From: Streptomyces sp. S.PNR 29
GTDB lineage: Bacteria > Actinomycetota > Actinomycetes > Streptomycetales > Streptomycetaceae
Assembly: GCF_030386795.1 (NCBI RefSeq)
Contig: NZ_JANUQM010000001.1
Span: 368,363-432,362, forward strand
Direction of reading: 5' to 3'
DNA: 64,000 bases
Below are positions 7,954 to 16,823 of this stretch, piece by piece (position 1 is the first letter of the stretch; each line of letters opens with the position of its first letter). Position numbers and translations under genes: made by a program. The notes under the pieces are model-generated. The model ran no database searches. It worked only from the letters and a program-made list of their open reading frames with translations, and was not told the origin of the DNA.

Positions 7954-8229
7954 TCAGATGTGGATGGGGTGCGAGGTCCGCCCCGACGCCTGGTCGATCT
8001 CGCCGTGCGCCTTGGTCAGCAACTGCATGGCGAGCTCGTTCAGGGCCCTTGCCCCCGCGATCTCCTCACCGACCCTTGGCTGATTCGCGTCGGTGTGGTG
8101 CCGGCTCGCGTGCCCGTGGGCCCTCACCTCGGTCCCGTCGGGCAGACGCACCAGCGCGGCCGCCCGCGTGTGCGTGTCATCCTCCTGGAACTCCAGCTCG
8201 ACGTGCCAACCCACTGTGGTTCGCATCAT
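7954..8229 (-). CDS. DUF1876 family protein (dsRBD-like fold)
   Basis: A 91-residue protein starting MMRTTVGWHVELEFQEDD, the usual N-terminus of DUF1876 proteins, which in actinobacteria form short, conserved, soluble proteins that regulate nothing proven. The body contains a DGTEVRAHGHASRH stretch and ends SHPIHI. The ATG pair at 8229/8226 is preceded by GGAGGTGATC 8 nt upstream, so I take 8229. A longer frame upstream is a shadow of the RidA gene. It converges on the esterase gene. Confidence 0.85.
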   Translation of the reverse strand: MMRTTVGWHVELEFQEDDTHTRAAALVRLPDGTEVRAHGHASRHHTDANQPRVGEEIAGARALNELAMQLLTKAHGEIDQASGRTSHPIHI

Positions 8230-8343
8230 GACGATCACCTCCGGAACACCTGTTTCCAGGGTGCTCCTGCGGGCGCCCCGGCGCACCACTTCGGGCACCG
8301 GAAGCGCCGGAATAAGCGGCCGGTGCCCGGGGTTGCCAAGATC

Positions 8344-8757
8344 ATGACGCCTGACCAGCGCACCATCACCAACCCTCCCGCCCTCCACGACCCGACCCCG
8401 TTCGGCTACAGCCACGCCGTCTCGGCACCCGGCGAACTCGTCTTCATCGCAGGCCAGTACGCATCCGACGCCACCGGCTCCCCCGTACCCGGCGACTTCG
8501 CCGCCCAGGTGGACCTGGCCTTCGACCGACTGCAAGCGGCCCTGGACGGGGTGGGCCTCGGCTTCGAGCACGTCGTCCGCCTCGGCACACACATCGTCGA
8601 CCACGACCTGGCCAAGCTGGAGACCCTCGGCAAGGCCCTGCACGCCCGCTTCGGCGACCGCCTCCCGGCCCAGACCCTGACCGGCGTCGCCTCCCTCGCA
8701 CTGCCGGGCATGCTGTTCGAGGTCGACGCGGTGGCGGTACGACCGACGGGACACTGA
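8344..8757 (+). CDS. RidA/YjgF-family deaminase-like protein
   Basis: A 137-residue protein of the RidA family, which hydrolyses reactive enamine/imine intermediates made by PLP enzymes. Visible family features are SAPGELVFIAGQYASD near residue 27 and QTLTGVASLALPGMLFEVDAVA at the C-terminus. The canonical catalytic Arg position is partly altered, so it may belong to an Rid subfamily without imine deaminase activity. The start ATG follows a weak purine tract. It is divergent from the DUF1876 gene and converges on the DMT exporter gene. Confidence 0.87.
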   Translation: MTPDQRTITNPPALHDPTPFGYSHAVSAPGELVFIAGQYASDATGSPVPGDFAAQVDLAFDRLQAALDGVGLGFEHVVRLGTHIVDHDLAKLETLGKALHARFGDRLPAQTLTGVASLALPGMLFEVDAVAVRPTGH

Positions 8758-8766
8758 CGCCCAGCC

Positions 8767-9612
8767 CTAACCCGCGTGCAGCATCAGCCCGATCCCGACG
8801 ACCAGGAGCCCCGCCGCCGCGATCCGGGGCATGCCGAACCGCTCCTTGAAGAAGATGGCCCCGATGGCCGCGCCGACGATGATCGACGACTCGCGCAGCG
8901 CGGCGATCGGGGCCAGCTCCGCCTTGGTCTGGGCCCACAGGACGAGCGCGTAGGCGGTGACGGACAGGGCCGCGCCCAGCAGGCCGAGCCCGGCGAACGG
9001 CCGCAGCCGGGCAGCCGTCTCCCCCCGCCAGCGCCAGAGCGCGTACGCGGGGATCACCACGCCCTGCACGGTCATCAGCCAGGCGATGTAGCCGAGGGGG
9101 GACCCGGAGGCCCGTACGCCGAGACCGTCGACGACCGTGTACGCCGCGATGGTCAGGCCGGTCGCCAGCGCCGCGCCGATGGCCGCCCAGTCGGGCCGGT
9201 GCCCGCGCAGCCCCCACAGGGCGACGCCGGTCAGTCCCGCGCAGGACACGGCGATACCGGCCGCCGCCCAGCCGTCGGGGACCTCGTGGGCGAAGACGGC
9301 GGCCAGCACGGTCACCACGAGGGGGGCGGTGCCGCGGGCGAGGGGATACGCCTGCCCGAAGTCCCCGAGCCGGAAGGACGTCATCAGCAGGGCGTAGTAC
9401 GCGATGTGGATCACCGCCGACGCGAACAGATACGGCCACGCGCCGGCCGCCGGGAAGGCCGTCACGGCCGCGAGCGCCACCCCGATGACCACGCCCCCGC
9501 CCGATATCAGCGCGAACCCGACCAGCTTGTCGGTGATCTTGTGGGCGATGGCGTTCCAACTGGCGTGCGTGACGGCGGCGAGCAGGACGGCGGCCGTGAC
9601 CAGCGGCGTCAC
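8767..9612 (-). CDS. DMT-superfamily (EamA) transporter
   Basis: A 281-residue membrane protein with ten predicted helices in two EamA repeats, typical for drug/metabolite exporters of the RhaT/YdcZ kind. The N-terminus begins directly with a helix (TPLVTAAVLLAAVTHASWN), and ESSIIVGAAIGAIFFKE near residue 240 is the conserved segment of the second repeat. The substrate is unknown. The GTG start overlaps the stop of the upstream YbaK gene as GTGA, so the two are translationally coupled. Confidence 0.88.
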   Translation of the reverse strand: MTPLVTAAVLLAAVTHASWNAIAHKITDKLVGFALISGGGVVIGVALAAVTAFPAAGAWPYLFASAVIHIAYYALLMTSFRLGDFGQAYPLARGTAPLVVTVLAAVFAHEVPDGWAAAGIAVSCAGLTGVALWGLRGHRPDWAAIGAALATGLTIAAYTVVDGLGVRASGSPLGYIAWLMTVQGVVIPAYALWRWRGETAARLRPFAGLGLLGAALSVTAYALVLWAQTKAELAPIAALRESSIIVGAAIGAIFFKERFGMPRIAAAGLLVVGIGLMLHAG

Positions 9613-10163
9613 GAGGTGTGCTCGCGCACGTCCACCAGGGTGCCGCCGGCGTGGGCGATGAGGGCCTTGGGCTCCATCGGGAACACGGTGTGCGGGTTGC
9701 CCGCGGCGGCCCAGACGAGGTCGTGGTCGAGCAGGCCGCGGTCGGCGAGCACGCGGGTGGGGGTGCGGTGCCCGAAGGGCGGTACGCCGCCGATGGCGTA
9801 CCCGGTCGTCTCCCGCACGACACGGGCGTCGGCCCGCGTCACCTGCTCCGCCCCGAGTTCCTCCCTCACCCGCTCGGCATCCACGCGGGACGCCCCGTCC
9901 ATGAGGACCAGCACCGGCACCCCGTCCGCCGCGAAGATCAGCGACTTGCAGATCTGGCTCAGCTCACACCCGATCGCGGCGGCGGCCTCGGCAGCGGTCC
10001 GGGTCGCGTCCGGGAAGCGGCGCGTCTGCGCGTTCACCTCACCGAGGCCGAGATCGCGGAGAGCCCGGGCGAAGCGGGGGTGGGCCGCGTCGGGGGTGTC
10101 CGGCGTTTCGATCCTGTCACTCGTCGTCATGGACGGCACGGTAGCGGTGGGTGTAGGTGACAT
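9609..10163 (-). CDS. YbaK/EbsC-family aminoacyl-tRNA deacylase
   Basis: A 184-residue protein (or about 173 residues if translation begins at the second Met, base 10130) of the YbaK/ProX deacylase family, which clears mischarged tRNA. The conserved core is seen: GCELSQICKSLIF with the catalytic-type Lys near residue 70, DGASRVD, and the glycine-rich TGYAIGGVPPFGH. It forms a two-gene unit with the downstream EamA exporter by a 4-bp overlap. Confidence 0.88.
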   Translation of the reverse strand: MSPTPTATVPSMTTSDRIETPDTPDAAHPRFARALRDLGLGEVNAQTRRFPDATRTAAEAAAAIGCELSQICKSLIFAADGVPVLVLMDGASRVDAERVREELGAEQVTRADARVVRETTGYAIGGVPPFGHRTPTRVLADRGLLDHDLVWAAAGNPHTVFPMEPKALIAHAGGTLVDVREHTS

Positions 10164-10234
10164 GCGACCGCGTTATCGGCGAGGTGAGTACGCGTGCTCA
10201 TGTGCACCGTGGCCGGTATCTCGATGATGCGTGC

Positions 10235-10510
10235 ATGCGAACGACACACCTTTCGAAGCCACTGCTGGCGACCGCGCTCGCCTGCCTGGCCCTGTCCGCC
10301 TGCGGCCCGCAGAACGCCACCCCCGACCAGATCCCCGCAGGCAACGCCGTCCCGGCGACGACAGCGCCGGTCCCCAGGCCCGAGGACCTGCCGGGCTGGG
10401 AGGGCAGCGCCACCCCGAGATACGGCCCGGGCGAAACCCCACCGGGCACCCCGAACGCCGCCGGCGACATACCCCTACCCCTGAACGCCCCCGCCCCGTC
10501 ACCTGGCTGA
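10235..10510 (+). CDS. Small proline-rich lipoprotein of unknown function
   Basis: A 91-residue protein with a lipoprotein signal peptide (MRTTHLSKPLLATALACLAL then lipobox LSAC, Cys23). The mature part is short, Pro/Thr/Ala-rich and has no fold I recognise (DLPGWEGSATPRYGPGE). The start at 10235 was chosen because it gives a clean signal peptide; an upstream in-frame start at 10157 would add 26 non-signal-like residues. It is divergent from the YbaK gene. Confidence 0.7.
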   Translation: MRTTHLSKPLLATALACLALSACGPQNATPDQIPAGNAVPATTAPVPRPEDLPGWEGSATPRYGPGETPPGTPNAAGDIPLPLNAPAPSPG

Positions 10511-10600
10511 CGGCCCCACAACTGAAGCCTTTGGGCCACGCCCCGGACAGGGTCCAGGCTTCACCCTGCGGCCCGCGTGGGTGTCACCGGTGGGGATTGC

Positions 10601-11200
10601 TCAGGTGCTGGGGACGCCGAGGGCGGGGAGGACCACGGCGTCGGTGTACGCGATGAGGAAGGCCCGCGTGGGAGGCAGGTCGTCGATCAGCGTGCGGGTG
10701 GCGAAGGCGCCGACCAGCATGTGCACGATGTAGTCCAGCGCCGGGTTGTCCGCCCGGACCTCACCGCGCTCGACGGCCCGCCGCAGCACCCGCTGGAACT
10801 CCTCCATCTCCGGCTCCACGAGCAGTTCCTTGAACGCCTGCCGCAGATCCGGATTGGTGTGCGCCGCCATGGCCAGGGCCCGCATCAGCGCGGAGTTCTG
10901 CTCCATGGTGCAGTCGTCCTCCTGCGCCACGAGGGCGTGGAGGTCGCCCCGCAGGGACCCGGTGTCGATATCGGCGACGCCGCCCCGCTTCTGGTGCCGC
11001 ATCGCCTTCACCACGAGCTCGGCCTTGCCGCCCCACTGACGGTAGAGCGTCGCCTTGCTGGACCGGGTGCGGGCGGCCACGGCGTCCATCGTCAGGGCGT
11101 CGTAGCCGACTTCTCGGAGCAGGTCGAGCACGGCCGCGTACAGCTCGGCCTCGCGCTCGGGCGTGATGCGACTGCGACGCGGTGTCGCGACCTCAGTCAT
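10601..11200 (-). CDS. TetR-family regulator
   Basis: A 199-residue TetR regulator: N-terminal HTH (MDAVAARTRSSKATLYRQWGGK, about residues 33-55) and a C-terminal ligand domain that appears to be of the TetR_C_11-like type. The ATG at 11200 is preceded by GGAAGGTGAGAG; the frame also stays open to 11242 without a good binding site. It is divergent from the tricorn protease gene, and a 17-bp palindrome sits on its -35 region, so autoregulation and control of the neighbour are likely. The ligand is unknown. Confidence 0.9.
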   Translation of the reverse strand: MTEVATPRRSRITPEREAELYAAVLDLLREVGYDALTMDAVAARTRSSKATLYRQWGGKAELVVKAMRHQKRGGVADIDTGSLRGDLHALVAQEDDCTMEQNSALMRALAMAAHTNPDLRQAFKELLVEPEMEEFQRVLRRAVERGEVRADNPALDYIVHMLVGAFATRTLIDDLPPTRAFLIAYTDAVVLPALGVPST

Positions 11201-11243
11201 GCCTCTCACCTTCCCGCTCCGGATGTCGATCTCGTACCTCACG

Positions 11244-11282
11244 AATGTAGCGCACCCATCAACGAAACGAAACCGTTTCGTT
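11244..11282 (-). promoter_or_regulatory. tetR promoter overlapped by a TetR-type operator
   Basis: AACGAAA-CCG-TTTCGTT (11266-11282) is a perfect 17-bp palindrome. On the minus strand a -35 TTTCGT (11272-11267) and -10 TACATT (11249-11244) are 17 bp apart, so the operator covers the -35. The same site is about 95 bp upstream of the tricorn start. Confidence 0.65.
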
Positions 11283-11377
11283 CGTGTTTATGGCTCACGC
11301 ACCGCCGCGGCCTGTGATATGGCTTGATGATTTGGCACGACTTGCTCCGGTACGTCCCCCGGGCGAAGCATGGATGG

Positions 11378-14300
11378 GTGAGCTATCTGCGCCTTCCGCA
11401 CCTCAACGACGACCTGTTGTGCTTCGTGGCCGAGGACGACCTCTGGCTCGCCCCCCTCGACGGCACGGAGCGAGCCTGGCGGCTCACCGTCGACCGCACC
11501 AAGGTCGGCCACCCGCGGTTCTCGCCCGACGGCCGCCATATCGCGTACACGAGCTGGCGCAGTTTCGTGCCGGAGGTCCACCTGGTGCCGGTGGACGGCG
11601 GCCCGGGGCGGCAGCTCAGTCACTGGGGCAGTCCGGACACGCGCGTGTGCGGCTGGGCACCCCCCGACGGGGAAGGAAACGCCGACATCCTCGCCGTCGC
11701 CTCCCACGGCGAGCCCTTCTCCTTCTACACCTGGGCCTACAAGGTCTCCCCCGACGGCGACCCCGGCCGCAAGCTGCCCTGGGGCCCGGTCTCCGACATC
11801 CAGGTCGCCGACATCGAGGACGGCCACCGGACGCTCCTGCTCACCGGCACCCCGCCCCACGAACCGGCCTCCTGGAAGCGCTACCGGGGCGGGGCCATGG
11901 GCAGGCTGTGGCTGCACGGACAGCGGCTGCTGCCCGACATCGGCGGCCACCTGCACTCCCCCATGTTCGCCGGCGGCCGGATCGCCTTCCTCTCCGACCA
12001 CGAGGGCATCGGCAACCTGTACTCGTGCGCGTACGACGGCACCGACCTGCGCCGCCACACCGACCACGACGCCTTCTACGCCCGGCACGCCTCCAGCGAC
12101 GGCACGCGGGTGGTGTACCAGTGCGCGGGCGACCTGTGGATCGTGGACGACCTGTCCCCGGACTCCGTACCGCGCCGGCTAGACGTCCGGCTGAGCGGGC
12201 CGCGCGCCGGGCGGCGCCGCTACCAGGTGCCGGCCGCGCAGCACGTGGGCGGCGTCTCCGTGGACGACACGGGCCGGGCCAGCGCCGTCGTCGTACGCGG
12301 CAGCCTGTACTGGCTCACCCACCGGGACGGTCCGGCGCGCACCCTCACCGACACACCGGGCGTACGGGTGCGGCTGCCGGAGATGCTCGGGGAGAGCGGG
12401 CAGGTCGCGTACGTGACGGACGCGGACGGCGAGGACGCGATCGAACTCGCGTACCTGCCGCGGGCCACCGGCGACGGCGAACGGCGGCGGCTCGCCTCCG
12501 GGAAACTGGGGCGGGTGCTGGAGCTGGCGTCGGACCCGCAGGGCGAGCGGCTGGCCGTCGCCTCGCACGACGGGCGGCTGCTGCTCGTCGATGTGGCGGA
12601 CACGTCCGACGGCGAGGTCACCGATCTGGTCCGGTCGGTCAACGGGCCCGTGCGCGACCTCGCCTTCTCCCCGGACGGGGCGTGGCTGACCTGGTCGCAT
12701 CCGGGGATCGGGCGGACGCTGCGGCAGATCAGGATGGCCCGTATCAAGGATCGGCTGGTCGTCGACGTCACCAACGGCCGCTTCGAGGACGAGAACCCGG
12801 TGTTCACCCGGGACGGCCGCTACCTCGCCTTCCTCTCCTGGCGCGGCTTCGACCCGGTGTACGACGTGCACACCGGGGACCTGTCCTTCCCGCTGGGCTG
12901 CCGGCCCTACCTGGTGCCGCTGTCCTCGGCGACCCCCTCGCCCTTCGCGCTGAACCCGGAGGGCCGTCCGGCCGCCGGCGGGCTCGACCCGGCCGACGAG
13001 GAGGAGACCGGCGAGGGCGGTGCGGTGACCGTCGAGGTCGAGGGGCTGGAGAGCCGGGTCACCCCCTTCCCGGTCGCCGCCTCCAAGTACTCGGCGCTGC
13101 ACCCGGTCGCGGGCGGCGGACTGGTCTGGCTGCGCTGGCCGATCTCGGGCGCGCTCGGCGAGACGTTCGCCAACCCGGACGACCCGAGCGAGCGGCCGAC
13201 CCTGGAGTACTTCAGCCTCGCCAAGGCGAAGAAGTCCGAACTCGTCGGCCACCTCGACTGGTTCGCGGCCAGCGGCGACGGCACGCGGCTGGTCGTGCTC
13301 GACGAGGGCGAGCTGCGCGCGGTACCCGCCACCGAGATCGGCGACGCCGACACGATCACCTGGATCGACCTGCGCCGCATCCTGCACCAGGTCGACCCGG
13401 CCGCCGAGTGGCGCCAGGCGTACGAGGAGGCCGGGCGGCTGATCCGAGCCTACTTCTGGGACCCGGTGATGTGCGGCATCGACTGGGACGCGGTGCTTGC
13501 GCAGTACCGGCCGCTGGTCGAACGGGTGGCATCGCCGGACGAGTTCGCGGACCTGCTGCGCGAGGTGCTGGGCGAGCTGGGCACCTCGCACGCCTACGTC
13601 TCGCCCGCCCGCCGCAACGAGGGACCGGCACAGTACCAGCGCTGGCAGGGCCTGCTGGGCGCCAACTTCGTGCACCGCGAGGAGGGCTGGGTGGTCAGGC
13701 GGATCCTGCCCGGCGACTCCTCCGACTCCAAGGCACGGTCACCGCTCGCGGGTACCGGAATCCGGGCGGGGGCCGTCCTCACCCACGTCGACGGCCGCCC
13801 GGTGGATCCGGTGACGGGGCCGTATCCCCTGCTGGCCGGGGCGGGCGGTACGACGGTGGAGCTGACGTTCCGCCCACCCGTCACCCACCACCACCCTTCC
13901 GAGGAAGGCCCTGCGGGCCCCTCCGGCTCCGCGGACGGCGAGGGGCCGCCCCGGCGGGTCGCCGTCGTGCCGCTGATCGACGAACGGCCACTGCGCTACC
14001 AGGACTGGGTGGCCAAACGCCGGGCGGTCGTCCGGGAGTTGAGCGATGGACGCTGCGGCTATCTGCACATCCCCGACATGGGCGGCTCCGGCTGGGCGCA
14101 GTTCAACCGCGACCTGCGCATGGAAGTCTCCCGGCCCGCGCTGATCGTGGACGTACGCGGCAACGCGGGCGGCCACATCAGCGAACTGGTCATCGAGAAG
14201 CTGACGCGGACCATCCTGGGCTGGGACCTGACGCGCAACGCCCAGCCGGTGTCGTACACCTCCAACGCCCCCCGGGGCCCGGTGGTGGCGCTGGCCGACG

Positions 14301-14677
14301 AGGCGACGTCCTCCGACGGCGACATGATCACGGCGGCCTTCAAGCTGCTGAGGCTGGGACCGGTGGTCGGGCAGCGCACCTGGGGCGGGGTGGTCGGCAT
14401 GACCGGCCGCCACCGGCTGGGCGACGGCACGGTGATCACGGTGCCGATGAACGCGGCCTGGTTCCAGGAGTACGGCTGGTCGGTGGAGAACAACGGCGTC
14501 GCGCCCGACGTGGAGGCCCTGCGCGCTCCTCTGGACTGGGCCGAGGGCCGTTACAGCCAGCTGACCGACGCGGTCGAACTGGCTCTGAAGCTGCTGGAGT
14601 CCCATCCGCCGGCCACGCCCCCGGACCACCGCGACGTACCGGACCGCTCCCGCCCGAAGCTGCCGCCGAGGCCATGA
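11378..14677 (+). CDS. Tricorn protease
   Basis: A roughly 1,099-residue cytosolic peptidase that degrades oligopeptides released by the proteasome and other proteases. Order of parts: N-terminal WD/beta-propeller repeats (about 1-290 and 300-650), C1 helical domain, PDZ (about 760-860) and C2 serine-protease domain. The tricorn catalytic set is visible: Ser737-His738 in GTSHAY, the nucleophile Ser979 followed by Asp in TSSDGD, and Glu in SVENNGVAPD. I place the start at GTG 11378 (SYLRLPHL...), the usual tricorn N-terminus; the frame is open to an ATG-type start at 11324. It is divergent from a TetR gene with a shared operator region. Confidence 0.92.
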   Translation: MSYLRLPHLNDDLLCFVAEDDLWLAPLDGTERAWRLTVDRTKVGHPRFSPDGRHIAYTSWRSFVPEVHLVPVDGGPGRQLSHWGSPDTRVCGWAPPDGEGNADILAVASHGEPFSFYTWAYKVSPDGDPGRKLPWGPVSDIQVADIEDGHRTLLLTGTPPHEPASWKRYRGGAMGRLWLHGQRLLPDIGGHLHSPMFAGGRIAFLSDHEGIGNLYSCAYDGTDLRRHTDHDAFYARHASSDGTRVVYQCAGDLWIVDDLSPDSVPRRLDVRLSGPRAGRRRYQVPAAQHVGGVSVDDTGRASAVVVRGSLYWLTHRDGPARTLTDTPGVRVRLPEMLGESGQVAYVTDADGEDAIELAYLPRATGDGERRRLASGKLGRVLELASDPQGERLAVASHDGRLLLVDVADTSDGEVTDLVRSVNGPVRDLAFSPDGAWLTWSHPGIGRTLRQIRMARIKDRLVVDVTNGRFEDENPVFTRDGRYLAFLSWRGFDPVYDVHTGDLSFPLGCRPYLVPLSSATPSPFALNPEGRPAAGGLDPADEEETGEGGAVTVEVEGLESRVTPFPVAASKYSALHPVAGGGLVWLRWPISGALGETFANPDDPSERPTLEYFSLAKAKKSELVGHLDWFAASGDGTRLVVLDEGELRAVPATEIGDADTITWIDLRRILHQVDPAAEWRQAYEEAGRLIRAYFWDPVMCGIDWDAVLAQYRPLVERVASPDEFADLLREVLGELGTSHAYVSPARRNEGPAQYQRWQGLLGANFVHREEGWVVRRILPGDSSDSKARSPLAGTGIRAGAVLTHVDGRPVDPVTGPYPLLAGAGGTTVELTFRPPVTHHHPSEEGPAGPSGSADGEGPPRRVAVVPLIDERPLRYQDWVAKRRAVVRELSDGRCGYLHIPDMGGSGWAQFNRDLRMEVSRPALIVDVRGNAGGHISELVIEKLTRTILGWDLTRNAQPVSYTSNAPRGPVVALADEATSSDGDMITAAFKLLRLGPVVGQRTWGGVVGMTGRHRLGDGTVITVPMNAAWFQEYGWSVENNGVAPDVEALRAPLDWAEGRYSQLTDAVELALKLLESHPPATPPDHRDVPDRSRPKLPPRP

Positions 14678-14701
14678 GAGAAGCCGGGGCCATGAGAGAG
14701 A

Positions 14702-14727
14702 GGGGTGCCCCTGGTGGGGGGCACCCC
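14702..14727. terminator. Terminator between tricorn and the small hydrophilic gene
   Basis: GGGGTGCCC and GGGCACCCC form a perfect 9-bp stem around an 8-nt loop, between converging genes. Just before it an 11-bp motif (GCCATGAGAGA) is repeated 17 bp apart. Confidence 0.7.
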
Positions 14728-14759
14728 TTCCGCTGGGCGCGTCGGCTCAGGAGAGGACG

Positions 14760-14942
14760 TCAGGCGTCGTAGTCCTCGTTGAGGCGGTCCTCGTCGTCCC
14801 GGCGCATGCGCTCGGTGTCCTGGTCCTCGTCGCGCTGCCGGCGGCCGCGGTTCTGGAGCTGCTCCTTGGCCTGCTCCGCCTTCTGCTTGGCCTGCTGCTG
14901 GAACTGCTGGGACTTGTCCTGGAACTGGTCCTTCATACCCAT
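14760..14942 (-). CDS. Small highly charged, glutamine-rich protein
   Basis: A 60-residue hydrophilic protein rich in Gln, Lys, Asp, Glu and Arg (MGMKDQFQDKSQQFQQQAKQ at its start, RLNEDYDA at its end). It looks like a single amphipathic helix and resembles small stress-induced proteins such as CsbD-like hydrophilins, but I cannot assign a family. The ATG is preceded by AGGGAGTGA, a good binding site. Codon use is typical of the host, so I consider it a real gene. Confidence 0.75.
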   Translation of the reverse strand: MGMKDQFQDKSQQFQQQAKQKAEQAKEQLQNRGRRQRDEDQDTERMRRDDEDRLNEDYDA

Positions 14943-15018
14943 GTGGGTTCACTCCCTGTGGGGGTGAGGGGATCTAGCCCGACCAGATTCACACGCCCCG
15001 TGACCCTGCGCATGTCGA

Positions 15019-15903
15019 TCACTTACGCAGCGTAGTCCTGTGCTGCTCATCGGCCTCCCCGCCCGCCCCGACCAGCCCCGTGCGCAGACCCGTCAGCCGG
15101 TCCGCGAACCGCCGCATCTCGCGCCGGCCGACGGTCCCGACGATCCCGGGGAGGTAGCCGCGCACGCCCTGCATGCCGCGCAGCCACCACTGCCCGTACA
15201 CATGGCTCGACCGCCGTTCGATGCCGGCCACGAGCCGGTCGACCGCCGGTCCCGGCGGATAGGTCTTGCCGGCCGGCCAGGGCAGCCGCTGCCGCAACTC
15301 CCGCATGACCTCGTCCTGGTCGGCGCCGCGCACCATGTCGGTGTCCGTCCACGACAGGTAGCCGACGCCGACCTTCACGCCGCGGTGGCCGACCTCGGCG
15401 CGCAGACTGTGCGCGTACGCCTCCACACCGGACTTGGACGCGCAGTAGGCGGTCATCATCGGCGCCGGGGTGATCGCGGCCAGGGAAGCGATCTGGAGCA
15501 GATAGCCCCGGCTCTCCATCAGCAGCGGCAGGAAGGCGCGGGCCGTCACCGCCGAGCCGATCAGGTTGACCTCGATCACCCGCCGCCAGGACTCCGGGTC
15601 GGAGTCGGCGAACGGCCCGCCGGTGGCCACGCCCGCGTTGGCGACCACGATGTCGACCCGGCCGAACCGCTCCCCGACCTCCCGCGCGACCCGCGTCATC
15701 GCCTCCTGGTCGGTGACATCGGCGTACCAGTGGGCGCTGTCGCCGTGCAGCCGCTCCGCGACCTGCTTGAGGGCGTCCGGCTCCAGCCCGACCAGCGCCA
15801 CCTTCACCCCGCGCGCCGAGAGCTTGCGGGCGAGCAGCTCCCCGACGCCCCGCGCGGCTCCGGTGACGACGGCGACCCGTCCTTCGAGGCTCACCCTGCT
15901 CAT
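15019..15903 (-). CDS. Short-chain dehydrogenase/reductase
   Basis: A 294-residue classical SDR that oxidises or reduces an alcohol/ketone with NAD(P). It shows the cofactor motif TGAARGVG (residues about 15-22), NAG (about 94), the catalytic Ser in QIASLAAITP, and YCASK with the Tyr and Lys. A C-terminal extension (about residues 230-294) is longer than usual and is seen in SDRs next to flavin monooxygenases. It is the last gene of a three-gene operon (FMO, hydrolase, SDR) with ATGA overlap to the gene before it. Confidence 0.93.
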   Translation of the reverse strand: MSRVSLEGRVAVVTGAARGVGELLARKLSARGVKVALVGLEPDALKQVAERLHGDSAHWYADVTDQEAMTRVAREVGERFGRVDIVVANAGVATGGPFADSDPESWRRVIEVNLIGSAVTARAFLPLLMESRGYLLQIASLAAITPAPMMTAYCASKSGVEAYAHSLRAEVGHRGVKVGVGYLSWTDTDMVRGADQDEVMRELRQRLPWPAGKTYPPGPAVDRLVAGIERRSSHVYGQWWLRGMQGVRGYLPGIVGTVGRREMRRFADRLTGLRTGLVGAGGEADEQHRTTLRK

Positions 15904-16823
15904 GCGTCCTCCTTCACGGACGAGTCCACGTGGGTCCTGACGAGTTCCCGTATCTTCGCGGTGACCGGCTCGGGCGCCTCGACCGGCGTCATGTGTCCGA
16001 TCCCGGGCAGTTCGGTGAGCCCGGCGCAGTGCGGCAGCGCGGCGGCCAGCGAGCGGGCGTGCACCGGCGGCGTCAGCCGGTCGGCCGTGCCGACGACCAC
16101 CTCCGTCGGCGCCGTCAACTCCCGCACCGCGTGGTCGAGGTCGAGCCGGTCGAGCACATGCGACCAGGCGTACCGCACCGTGCGGGGGCAGGCGTGCACG
16201 ATACGGGCGCACGCCTCGACCATGTGCGGGGCCGAACCGGCGCCCATCGTGCCGTACTTGAGGATCCGGCGGGCGAGGGGCGTGACCGGGCCGAGCGGCG
16301 CCCGCGCACCGAGGATCCTCCGCGTGAGCCAGGTGCGCGTCCGGCCCGCCCGGATCGGCACCACCGTCGAGGCGGCGACCAGCTGCGAACTGCCCGTGCT
16401 GCACAGCAGAACGGCCGCCGCGTGCTCCCGGAAGGCGGGGCGGGCGGAGGCGGCCATCACCGCCATGCCGCCCATCGAGTGCCCGGCGACCACGGCCTGC
16501 TCGCCGGGTGCGAGCGCCGCGTCCAGTACGGCCTCCAGGTCGTCGGCGAGCGCCTCGGCACTGCACGTGGGGCTCGCCGGGCTGCGTCCGTGGCCGCGCT
16601 GGTCGTAGGCGACGACCCGGTGATCGGCGGCCAGGTCGCGGATCTGCGCCGCCCAGAAGGCGGTCGAGCAGGCCCACCCGTGGGCGAGGACGACCGCGGG
16701 GGCGTCGTCGGGGCCGTGCACCTCGACGTGCAGCCGGGCTCCGTCGGCGGAGACGGCGGTCAGTTCGCGGGCGGCGACGGGCGGGGCGTACGGGCCGGAG
16801 CGCACGCTCAGCAGACGGCTCAC
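15900..16823 (-). CDS. Alpha/beta hydrolase (esterase)
   Basis: A 307-residue alpha/beta hydrolase. The nucleophile elbow is GHSMGG (near residue 117), the oxyanion HGW lies near residue 49, YDQRGHGRS follows, and the C-terminal catalytic His is in GIGHMTP. The GTG start overlaps the FMO stop as GTGA and its own stop overlaps the SDR start, so the three are translated as one unit. In this setting it would hydrolyse the ester or lactone formed by the monooxygenase; that is inference from context. Confidence 0.92.
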   Translation of the reverse strand: MSRLLSVRSGPYAPPVAARELTAVSADGARLHVEVHGPDDAPAVVLAHGWACSTAFWAAQIRDLAADHRVVAYDQRGHGRSPASPTCSAEALADDLEAVLDAALAPGEQAVVAGHSMGGMAVMAASARPAFREHAAAVLLCSTGSSQLVAASTVVPIRAGRTRTWLTRRILGARAPLGPVTPLARRILKYGTMGAGSAPHMVEACARIVHACPRTVRYAWSHVLDRLDLDHAVRELTAPTEVVVGTADRLTPPVHARSLAAALPHCAGLTELPGIGHMTPVEAPEPVTAKIRELVRTHVDSSVKEDA

